Shown here piece after piece: positions 57,247-64,000 of a stretch of DNA of 64,000 nt. Location: contig NZ_FLQT01000003.1 of assembly GCF_900088125.1 (NCBI RefSeq), positions 1,487,071 through 1,551,070 of the forward strand, in the 5' to 3' direction. Numbering within the stretch: position 1 is the first letter of the stretch; every line of letters begins with the position of its first letter. The notes under the pieces were generated by a model. It made no database searches and was not told where the DNA came from. It saw only the letters and a list, made by a program, of their open reading frames with translations. This DNA comes from Peptoniphilus pacaensis. Lineage in GTDB: Bacteria > Bacillota > Clostridia > Tissierellales > Peptoniphilaceae. The translations under genes were made by a program, and so were the position numbers.

Positions 57247-58572
57247 ATGGATTTATTTTCATTTCAAGCGGAAAATCATTTAGAAAAAAGTGCCCCTCTT
57301 GCCCAACGTATGCGGCCCAAGACTTTGGACGAGTACGTGGGACAGGACCACGTGGTGGGCAAGGGCAAATACATCGACCGTCTCATACGCTCGGGCTTTA
57401 TGCCCTCCCTTCTCTTTTACGGGCCGCCGGGCATCGGAAAGACCACTCTGGCCGAGATGATGGCCCACGTATCCAACCGGGCCTTCGTGCCTTTAAGTGC
57501 CGTGACGAGCAATGTCAAAGAGCTCCGGAAGGTGCTTGAGGAGGCCGAGGACCGCTTGGGCGCACAGGGCCGGGAGACGATTTTATTTTTAGATGAGATC
57601 CACCGCTTCAACAAGTCGCAACAAGACGTGTTGCTTCCTTATGTGGAAAAAGGGAAGATCATTTTAATGGGCGCTACCACGGAAAACCCATACTTTTACG
57701 TCAACGGCGCCCTGCTCTCCAGATTGCAGGTGGTGCAGCTCCATCCTCTGGACGATAAGGCCGTGAAAGAGCTCCTGATGCGAGCTTTAAAGGACGAGAA
57801 GAAGGGCTACGGCAAAGACAGTATTACCTTCGAAGACGGGGCGCTGGAAAATTTAATCGCCATGAGCCACGGCGACGGCAGATACGCCCTAAACCTATTG
57901 GAGATCGTGGTACTGAGCACGCCGCCGGCAGCGGACGGAAGCATTTATATTACGAAACAGGATCTGGCGGATTCGTCTTTAAACAACAATCAGCGTTACG
58001 ACCGGGACGGAAACAATCACTATGATACGATTTCCGCCTTTATAAAATCCATTCGGGGTTCGGATCCCGATGCGGCCATTTATTACATGGCAAAGATGTT
58101 GGATTCCGGCGAAGAGCCCGAATTCATCGCCCGCCGCATGATTATTTCCGCTTCGGAAGACATATCCAATGCAGATCCTCACGCACTGAATTTGGCCGTG
58201 GCGTGCTTTGAAGCCCTTCGCATTATCGGCATGCCCGAGGGACGCATCCCCCTGGCGCAGACGGCGGCCTATTTGGCCTCGGCGCCGAAGAGCAATCGAA
58301 GCTATCTCGCCATAGGAGAGGCCCTAAGCGACGTGAAAAAGGGCGTGGGCTCCGTGATACCGCCCTATTTAAGGGATCAGCATCAGCCCATGGACGCCCA
58401 TGAAGGCTATCGCTACCCTCACGATTACCCGGAGGGTTATGTGCCGCAGCGGTACCTGCCCTTGGACATGGAAGAAAAAACATATTACCGACCGACGGAT
58501 CGAGGCTATGAGGAAAAGCTCGCCGCGTATTTAGATAAGTTAAAACAGGAGGACACCAGTGGAAATTCGTGA
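57247..58572 (+). CDS. rarA: Replication-associated recombination protein RarA (MgsA)
   Basis: RarA is a clamp-loader-like AAA+ ATPase acting at stalled replication forks. The 441-residue protein has [21 protein letters not shown], Walker [14 protein letters not shown], Walker [15 protein letters not shown], sensor 1 GATTENPYF and the C-terminal MgsA domain ([27 protein letters not shown]). Its start has only a weak site and probably relies on coupling to nrdR. It overlaps the asnS start by 14 bases. Confidence 0.96.
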   Translation: MDLFSFQAENHLEKSAPLAQRMRPKTLDEYVGQDHVVGKGKYIDRLIRSGFMPSLLFYGPPGIGKTTLAEMMAHVSNRAFVPLSAVTSNVKELRKVLEEAEDRLGAQGRETILFLDEIHRFNKSQQDVLLPYVEKGKIILMGATTENPYFYVNGALLSRLQVVQLHPLDDKAVKELLMRALKDEKKGYGKDSITFEDGALENLIAMSHGDGRYALNLLEIVVLSTPPAADGSIYITKQDLADSSLNNNQRYDRDGNNHYDTISAFIKSIRGSDPDAAIYYMAKMLDSGEEPEFIARRMIISASEDISNADPHALNLAVACFEALRIIGMPEGRIPLAQTAAYLASAPKSNRSYLAIGEALSDVKKGVGSVIPPYLRDQHQPMDAHEGYRYPHDYPEGYVPQRYLPLDMEEKTYYRPTDRGYEEKLAAYLDKLKQEDTSGNS

Positions 58573-59941
58573 AGTATTAGAAAATTATAAAGATTACTTA
58601 GGACAGGATTTGGTCTTGGAAGGATGGATTAAAACCTCCAGAGATTCGAAAAATTTCGGCTTTATCCAACTGTCCGACGGCAGCGGCTTCGACGGGATTC
58701 AAGTGGTCTATGAGGCTGAGCGCGAAAACTTTAAGGAAATCGCCAAGTATCCGATCTACAGCTCCATTCGCGTGGAAGGAGAATTGGTGGAAAGCCCCGG
58801 GGCAAAGCAACCCATCGAAGTTCACGCAAAAAAGATTACGCCGGAGCATTTAGCCGAAAGCGACTATCCGCTGCAAAAGAAGCGTCATACCTTCGAATAC
58901 TTGCGTACCAAGGCCCACCTTCGCCCGCGCACCAACACCTTCCAAGCGGTGTTCCGCGTGCGGAGCCTCATCGCCTTTGCGGTTCACGAATTTTTCCAAC
59001 AACGCCGCTTCGTCTACGTTCACACGCCGATTATTACGGCCAGTGACGCCGAAGGGGCAGGGGAAATGTTCCAAGTCACCACATTGGATTTAAACAATCC
59101 GCTGAAAAATGACGAAGGCAAAGTGGATTTCAGCCAAGATTTCTTCGGTAAGCACACGAATTTAACGGTGAGCGGCCAATTACAAGGGGAAGCTTTCGCC
59201 ACGGCCTTCAGAAACATCTATACCTTCGGCCCCACCTTCCGTGCGGAAAACTCCAACACCCAACGCCACGCGGCGGAATTTTGGATGATTGAGCCGGAAA
59301 TGGCCTTCGCCGATTTGGAAGACAATATGAATGTGGCGGAAGACATGCTCAAGTACATTATTAACTATGTCTTTGAACACGCGCCTCAAGAAATGGAATT
59401 TTTCAATTCCTTTATCGATAAGGGATTGATCGACCGCTTGAAAAACGTCGTGGAATCGGAATTCGTGCGGATCACCTACACGGAAGCCATCGACATTTTG
59501 GAAAAGAGCGATCGGGAATTTAAGTACCCGGTGAGTTGGGGCATCGACCTGCAAACGGAACACGAACGCTACATTACGGAAGAAGTTTACAAAAAGCCCG
59601 TGTTCATCGTGGACTATCCCAAGGAAATCAAGGCTTTTTACATGCGTGAAAACGAAGATAAGAAAACCGTCGCCGCCATGGACCTTTTGGTGCCGGGCAT
59701 CGGCGAAATCATCGGCGGAAGTCAAAGGGAAGAGCGCCTGGACGTTCTCTTGGCCAAGCTCGACGAATTCGGACTGGATCAGGAAAGCTACAGCTGGTAC
59801 ATGGACCTTCGCCGCTACGGCAGCGTGGTACACTCGGGCTACGGCTTGGGCTTTGAACGTGCCGTCATGTACATTACCGGCATGAAAAACATTCGCGACG
59901 TCATTCCCTTCCCGCGGACCGTCGGCAATGCAGAATTTTAG
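58559..59941 (+). CDS. asnS: Asparaginyl-tRNA synthetase
   Basis: AsnRS charges tRNA-Asn. The 460-residue class IIb enzyme has the N-terminal OB-fold ([27 protein letters not shown]), motif 2 region ([27 protein letters not shown]) and motif 3 ([26 protein letters not shown]). The start codon is GTG 58559, six bases after AGGAGG, inside the end of rarA. leuS follows after 14 bases. There is no room for a T-box leader, so neither synthetase gene is controlled that way here. Confidence 0.97.
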   Translation: MEIREVLENYKDYLGQDLVLEGWIKTSRDSKNFGFIQLSDGSGFDGIQVVYEAERENFKEIAKYPIYSSIRVEGELVESPGAKQPIEVHAKKITPEHLAESDYPLQKKRHTFEYLRTKAHLRPRTNTFQAVFRVRSLIAFAVHEFFQQRRFVYVHTPIITASDAEGAGEMFQVTTLDLNNPLKNDEGKVDFSQDFFGKHTNLTVSGQLQGEAFATAFRNIYTFGPTFRAENSNTQRHAAEFWMIEPEMAFADLEDNMNVAEDMLKYIINYVFEHAPQEMEFFNSFIDKGLIDRLKNVVESEFVRITYTEAIDILEKSDREFKYPVSWGIDLQTEHERYITEEVYKKPVFIVDYPKEIKAFYMRENEDKKTVAAMDLLVPGIGEIIGGSQREERLDVLLAKLDEFGLDQESYSWYMDLRRYGSVVHSGYGLGFERAVMYITGMKNIRDVIPFPRTVGNAEF

Positions 59942-59955
59942 AAAGGCGACATACG

Positions 59956-62364
59956 ATGAGAAATTATGATCCGAAAGTAATCGAGAAGAAGTGGCAGGAT
60001 TTTTGGGACGAGCACGAAACCTATAAGGCCGTGATCGAGCCCGACAAGAAAAAATTCTATCCCTTAGTCGAATTCCCCTATCCATCGGGCCAAGGGCTTC
60101 ACGTCGGTCACCCGCGCCCCTATACGGCCTTGGATATCGTGGCGAGAAAGCGCCGCTACGAAGGCGAAAACGTCATTTTTACTATGGGCTGGGACGCATT
60201 CGGCCTGCCTACGGAAAATTACGCCATTAAAAATAAAATTCACCCGCGCATCGTCACGGAAAACAACATCGCCAATTTCAAAAAGCAATTAAAGAGCCTG
60301 GGCTTCAGCTTCGACTGGTCGAGAGAAATCAATACCACCGATCCCAAATACTATCGCTGGACCCAATGGATCTTCCTTCAAATGTTTAAACACGGCCTGG
60401 CTTATAAGGAAGAAATGCCCGTCAACTGGTGTCCCTCCTGTAAGGTAGGTCTCGCCAACGAAGAAGTCGTCGGCGGCAAATGCGAGCGCTGCGGCACGGA
60501 AGTAAAGCACAAGCGGCGCAGCCAATGGATGTTGAAGATCACCGCCTACGCCGATCGCCTCTTGGAAGGCTTGGATCATGTGGACTTTATCGAGCCTGTT
60601 AAGATTCAACAACGGAACTGGATCGGCAAGAGCGTCGGTGCGGAAATTCATTTTAAAGTGAAAGACACGGACACGGTGCTCAACGTCTTTACCACCCGTC
60701 CCGACACCTTGTTCGGCGCCACCTATATGGTCGTGGCACCGGAACATCCCTTGGTGAAAGATCACCGCGACATGATTAAAAACATCGATGCCGTGGACGC
60801 CTACATCGCCGAAGTGGAAAAGAAATCGGATTTCGAGCGCACGGAGCTCGCCAAAGAAAAAACCGGCGTCGCGTTGGAAGGCCTCTACGGCATTAATCCG
60901 GCCACCGGAAAAGACATTCCCATTTGGATTTCCGACTACGTCTTAATGAGCTACGGCACCGGCGCCATTATGTCCGTGCCTGCCCACGACCAACGTGACT
61001 GGGAATTTGCGACGAAATTCGGCCTGCCCATCGTCCCCGTCATCGACGGCGGCAATGTGGAAGAGGAAGCCTATGTAGACGTTCACTCCGGCCACATGAT
61101 TAACTCCGGTTTCCTCGACGGCATGGAAGTGGAAGATGCCATTCACAAAATGATCGAATGGATTACGGAGAAAGGACTTGGCAAGCGCCAAACCAATTAT
61201 AAATTGCGGGACTGGGTCTTCTCCAGACAACGGTACTGGGGCGAGCCGATCCCCCTCATTCACTGCGACGATTGCGGCTGGGTACCGGTGCCCGAAGATC
61301 AACTGCCCTTGGAGCTTCCCGAAGTGAAAAATTACGAGCCCACGGACAACGGCCAATCGCCCTTATCTGAAGTGGAAGATTGGGTTCACACCACCTGCCC
61401 GAAATGCGGCAAGCCCGCCATGCGCGAAACGGACACCATGCCTCAATGGGCGGGAAGTAGCTGGTACTATCTGCGCTACACCGATCCCCACAACGACGAA
61501 GCATTGGCAAGCAAAGAGGCCCTGGAATACTTTATGCCCGTGGATTGGTACAACGGCGGCATGGAACACACCACCTTGCACTTGCTGTACTCCCGCTTCT
61601 GGCACAAATTCCTCTACGACATCGGCGTCGTGAATACGGACGAGCCCTATCAAAAGCGCACGAGCCACGGCATGATCTTAGGGGAAGACGGCGGAAAAAT
61701 GAGCAAGAGCCGCGGCAATGTCATTAATCCCGACGACATCGTCAATCAATACGGCGCCGATACCCTGAGAACCTACGAAATGTTTATCGGTGACTTCGAA
61801 AAATCCGTGCCCTGGTCCGACAACAGCGTCAGAGGCTGTCGCCGGTTCCTGGAGCGGGTGTGGAGTTTGGCGGAAGACATTCAACCGGGCAGCGGTTACA
61901 GAAAAGAGACGGAAGTCTTCATGCACCAAACCATAAAAAAAGTCAGCCACGATTACGAGCACTTAAAAGCCAACACGGCCATCGCTCAATTGATGAGCGC
62001 CGTGAATCTCTTCCAAAAAGAGGGCGTCAACGAAGCGGAATTTAAATCCTTCCTGATCCTCTTAAGCCCCGTGGCTCCTCACATCACGGAAGAATTGTGG
62101 GAGGCATGTAACTTCGGCGGCCATTTATGCGAACAATCCTGGCCGAGCTACGACGAAGACAAGACCGTGGAAGATGTGGTGGAAGTCCCCGTTCAATTTA
62201 ACGGCAAGGTACGATTCAAAATCACATTGCCCAGAGAAGCATCCCAAGACGAAGCCCTGGGCGTTTTACACGGCGATGAAAACTTCCTCAAACAGACGGA
62301 AGGCAAAAATGTCGTGAAAGAAATCTACGTTCCAGGTAAGATTTTGAATGTGGTTGTCAAGTAG
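59956..62364 (+). CDS. leuS: Leucyl-tRNA synthetase
   Basis: LeuRS charges tRNA-Leu. The 802-residue class Ia enzyme has the HIGH-type motif HVGH within [20 protein letters not shown], a zinc-binding-type insert ([15 protein letters not shown] and CERCGTEV), the editing domain ([22 protein letters not shown] and [19 protein letters not shown]), and KMSKS ([12 protein letters not shown]). The sequence after HVGH reads HPRPYTALD rather than the more common HPEGYTATD, a variant I recall from some Clostridia. The last sense codons and the stop overlap an inverted repeat that also forms the -35 of the next gene. Confidence 0.97.
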   Translation: MRNYDPKVIEKKWQDFWDEHETYKAVIEPDKKKFYPLVEFPYPSGQGLHVGHPRPYTALDIVARKRRYEGENVIFTMGWDAFGLPTENYAIKNKIHPRIVTENNIANFKKQLKSLGFSFDWSREINTTDPKYYRWTQWIFLQMFKHGLAYKEEMPVNWCPSCKVGLANEEVVGGKCERCGTEVKHKRRSQWMLKITAYADRLLEGLDHVDFIEPVKIQQRNWIGKSVGAEIHFKVKDTDTVLNVFTTRPDTLFGATYMVVAPEHPLVKDHRDMIKNIDAVDAYIAEVEKKSDFERTELAKEKTGVALEGLYGINPATGKDIPIWISDYVLMSYGTGAIMSVPAHDQRDWEFATKFGLPIVPVIDGGNVEEEAYVDVHSGHMINSGFLDGMEVEDAIHKMIEWITEKGLGKRQTNYKLRDWVFSRQRYWGEPIPLIHCDDCGWVPVPEDQLPLELPEVKNYEPTDNGQSPLSEVEDWVHTTCPKCGKPAMRETDTMPQWAGSSWYYLRYTDPHNDEALASKEALEYFMPVDWYNGGMEHTTLHLLYSRFWHKFLYDIGVVNTDEPYQKRTSHGMILGEDGGKMSKSRGNVINPDDIVNQYGADTLRTYEMFIGDFEKSVPWSDNSVRGCRRFLERVWSLAEDIQPGSGYRKETEVFMHQTIKKVSHDYEHLKANTAIAQLMSAVNLFQKEGVNEAEFKSFLILLSPVAPHITEELWEACNFGGHLCEQSWPSYDEDKTVEDVVEVPVQFNGKVRFKITLPREASQDEALGVLHGDENFLKQTEGKNVVKEIYVPGKILNVVVK

Positions 62365-62394
62365 ATTGACAGCCACCGGTGAATGAGGTATCTT
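62350..62394 (+). promoter_or_regulatory. Promoter of the Rrf2-type gene with inverted repeat
   Basis: TTGACA (62366-62371), 17-base spacer, TATCTT (62389-62394). An inverted repeat, TGTCAA (62355-62360), five bases, TTGACA, extends to 11-bp arms (62350-62376) with one G:U pair. The right arm contains the -35, which suits autorepression. No T-run follows, so it is a poor terminator for leuS. Confidence 0.6.
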
Positions 62395-62432
62395 ATTCGT
62401 ATAAAAAGACTAGGGATTAAGGAGGTGAAGAC

Positions 62433-62831
62433 ATGAAGTTATCGACGAGAGGTCGTTACGGACTCATGGCCATGTACCATTTGGCGGAAAATTACGGCAA
62501 GGGACCTTTATCGGTCAACTACATCGCCGAAGCCGAAGGTCTGAGCGTGGCCTATCTGGAGCAATTGTTTTCACGCTTAAAAAAACGCAAGCTGGTAGAG
62601 AGCATCCGAGGCGCTCAAGGCGGCTACGTCTTGGCGGCACCGCCGGAAGAGATCGCCATCGCCGATGTCATCGCCGCATTAGAAGGAGAAATGGCTTTTT
62701 CCTGTTGTAGCGGCGACGATGACATTTCCTGTGATCGGGGAGAAGCCTGCTCGGCGAAGTCGATCCTGGATCGCATCCAAGAAGAAGTGGACGGCGTTTT
62801 AAAATCCATGACTCTCGCGGATATGAGGTAG
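62433..62831 (+). CDS. Rrf2-family regulator (IscR/CymR type)
   Basis: This is a 132-residue Rrf2 winged-helix regulator. It begins MKLSTRGRYGLMAMYHLAENYGKG and continues with the recognition region LSVAYLEQLFSRLKKRKLVESIRGAQGGYVLA. A loop with four Cys (91, 92, 100, 106: FSCCSGDDDISC and EACSAK) resembles the [2Fe-2S]-binding region of IscR, so iron-sulfur sensing is plausible. CymR-type cysteine control is the alternative, since CymR lacks these Cys. AGGAGG precedes the ATG. No isc or suf genes are seen before the window ends; the neighbour is an AI-2E permease. Confidence 0.92.
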   Translation: MKLSTRGRYGLMAMYHLAENYGKGPLSVNYIAEAEGLSVAYLEQLFSRLKKRKLVESIRGAQGGYVLAAPPEEIAIADVIAALEGEMAFSCCSGDDDISCDRGEACSAKSILDRIQEEVDGVLKSMTLADMR

Positions 62832-62834
62832 TCT

Positions 62835-64000
62835 ATGCACCAATTCGATTCCTTTTTCGACGTGGTGACGCCGAATTTCCTCGTCGTCATCCGGGGGCTC
62901 TTGCTTATCCTGCTTATTGCCCTAAGCGTCTACTACCTTATCAACATCGGCAATCAATACATCGATAAAAGCAGGCGTATTCATCTGGATCTGAGATTGG
63001 TCGGGCTTTTTCTCTTGGGGATATTGGTCCTCATTGCCCTTCGCTACGTGTTTTCAAAATTTCCCGTTTTGCGAACGGCATTGGCGGCCTTCTTTATCTC
63101 CGTGATTTTGGCCTATATCATCAATCCGTTGGTTAATTATTTGGAGACGAAGCGCATCCCCAGGCGATTCGGCGTGCTCATCGTTTACGTGGGCTTTATT
63201 CTCGCTTTGGTGCTTTTGTTTGTTGTGGTCCTGCCGAAGACCATCGAAGAGCTGAGAAATTTATTTATCGCTCTGCCTCAGTGGCTAAACGAATGGAACG
63301 CTCGCATCTTGGATGCGTCGGACAAAATCGAAAAGATGACGAATCTTGACATGACGCGGATTATGTCCAGCGGGCAGAAACAGGTGGAAGCTTATTTAAA
63401 TTCCCTGGAGAACACCTTTGTCGACAAGGTCCGCTCCATGGCCAGCGGCATGTATGCTGCCCTCGGACGCATGGTGAGCTTTGTTTTGGTCTTGATCCTC
63501 ACCTACTACTTTACGGTGGATAAAAATCGCATCAAGGTGAAATTGTATAAGGCCATCCCTTCCGGTTTCCGGACGGATATTTTGAACCTGGCCTCTGAAA
63601 TAAACGCGGCCATGATGGAATTTGTCAAAGGGAAATTGCTCCTCGCCGTCATCGTCGGCTTAATGACCATGTGCATGCTCTTTATTCTGGGCGTCAATTT
63701 CGCCGTGGCCATCGGCCTGATCACCATGATCGCCGACATCATTCCCTACATCGGGCCCTTCCTCGCCTTCGTGCCGGCCTTCTTCTTTTCCTTTATGGAT
63801 TCCTGGACCAAGGCTTTATGGGTATCGATCTTTTTCGTCTTTCTGCAATGGGCGGAAAACAATCTGTTCGCGCCGAAAATTTTGGGCAAACGCACCGGGC
63901 TTCACCCGGCCGTCGTCCTCATGTGTATCTTTATCGGCGGCGGCACCTTCGGCGTCATGGGTATGATTTTATCCGTGCCCGTGTTCTCCATTTTGGTCAT
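62835..64000 (+). CDS. AI-2E-family permease (3' end beyond window)
   Basis: The frame starts at ATG 62835, three bases after the Rrf2 gene, and is open to the window end (about 388 residues seen). It is a multi-pass membrane protein: two N-terminal hydrophobic segments (LLLILLIALSVYYLI; LVGLFLLGILVLIAL), LAAFFISVILAYIINPLVNYLE, an extended helical region, then VSFVLVLILTYYFTVDKN, and the family signature IADIIPYIGPFLAFVPAFFF with GLHPAVVLMCIFIGGGTFGVMGMILSVP. AI-2E/YdiK proteins export varied substrates (autoinducer-2 or Na+/H+ exchange in studied cases), so the substrate is unknown. Its N-terminus is a little longer than usual. Confidence 0.9.
   Translation, partial: MHQFDSFFDVVTPNFLVVIRGLLLILLIALSVYYLINIGNQYIDKSRRIHLDLRLVGLFLLGILVLIALRYVFSKFPVLRTALAAFFISVILAYIINPLVNYLETKRIPRRFGVLIVYVGFILALVLLFVVVLPKTIEELRNLFIALPQWLNEWNARILDASDKIEKMTNLDMTRIMSSGQKQVEAYLNSLENTFVDKVRSMASGMYAALGRMVSFVLVLILTYYFTVDKNRIKVKLYKAIPSGFRTDILNLASEINAAMMEFVKGKLLLAVIVGLMTMCMLFILGVNFAVAIGLITMIADIIPYIGPFLAFVPAFFFSFMDSWTKALWVSIFFVFLQWAENNLFAPKILGKRTGLHPAVVLMCIFIGGGTFGVMGMILSVPVFSILV

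Noticed and set aside
59942-59955. T-box leaders for asnS or leuS
   Set aside because: The genes overlap or lie 14 bases apart, leaving no room for a T-box.
59180-60085. A 301-codon minus-strand open frame over asnS and leuS
   Set aside because: Antisense to two complete aminoacyl-tRNA synthetases, with no start signals.
1-64000. CRISPR arrays, insertion sequences, prophage, tRNA or rRNA genes
   Set aside because: No repeat-spacer pattern, transposase, integrase, terminal inverted repeat pair or recognisable tRNA/rRNA sequence was seen on reading both strands by eye; a covariance-model search was not possible.

Overview
The window is a stretch of core chromosome from an anaerobic, probably Gram-positive-type member of the Firmicutes. 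The evidence is HPr kinase/phosphorylase, pyruvate:ferredoxin oxidoreductase, the anaerobic (cobalt-early) cobalamin pathway, a PASTA-domain PBP2, DivIB/FtsQ-like and DUF1461 proteins, an SLH-domain surface protein, strong AGGAGG ribosome-binding sites and AT-rich promoters in otherwise moderately GC-rich DNA. Gene content and order look like the Tissierellia/Peptoniphilaceae group (Peptoniphilus and relatives), but that is an impression from memory of the families, not a search result. I saw no rRNA, tRNA, CRISPR array, insertion sequence, prophage gene or attachment site. No gene-free stretch exceeds 300 bases; the longest (35050-35322) holds two divergent promoters.

Layout. 1-3317: 3' part of a comEA-like gene, uvrC, hprK. 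3318-7639: a strongly promoted PFOR gene (nifJ) and a glutathione-peroxidase-like gene. 7640-14331: a phosphate regulon made of pstS, pstC-pstA-pstB-phoU and a PhoP/PhoR-type two-component pair. pstS and pstC each have their own promoter carrying an identical TTTACA-N5-TTTACA PhoP-type box at the same distance from the -10. 14378-16473: a second two-component pair of unknown stimulus. 16539-19985 (minus): pyruvate carboxylase. 20132-32555: a tightly coupled 17-gene cobalamin operon (cbiB, cbiK, cbiL, cobD, cbiC, D, E, T, F, G, H, J, a Cys-rich small protein, cobT, cobU, cobS, cobC). It lacks cbiA, cbiP, cobalt uptake and corrinoid adenosyltransferase genes. 32648-37269: SLH protein, mgtE (minus), an NlpC/P60 hydrolase, and a FolD-like protein. 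37320-40300 (minus): a PBP1A-like protein followed by a 44-residue basic protein. 40394-45869: hflX, yigZ, nadE, yebC, a DUF1461 membrane protein, deoC, lgt. 45992-56726: a reduced dcw division/cell-wall cluster (mraZ, rsmH, ftsL, PBP2, mraY, murD, ftsW, murG, ftsQ, ftsZ). 56781-62364: nrdR, rarA, asnS, leuS. 62433-64000: an Rrf2/IscR-type regulator and the 5' part of an AI-2E-family permease.

How the genes work together. The pst/pho block is a self-contained phosphate uptake and sensing unit. The cbi/cob block converts sirohydrochlorin to cobalamin, but needs genes elsewhere for a,c-diamide and cobyric acid formation, adenosylation and cobalt import. nifJ and pyc sit on either side of the pyruvate node, opening it to acetyl-CoA and to oxaloacetate. 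The dcw block makes lipid II and builds the septum.

The window is mostly ordinary core genome and I did not find a clearly new system. The points most worth a second look are: (i) a bifunctional-type PBP whose three transpeptidase motifs are all altered while its glycosyltransferase motifs are intact, with a small basic protein downstream; (ii) a FolD homologue with Ile at the catalytic Lys position and Phe at its partner Gln; (iii) a PstS whose two halves are in circularly permuted order; (iv) the twin PhoP boxes with identical geometry; (v) a Cys-rich 86-residue protein inside the B12 operon; (vi) palindromes that overlap the -35 elements of ftsZ and of the Rrf2 gene.
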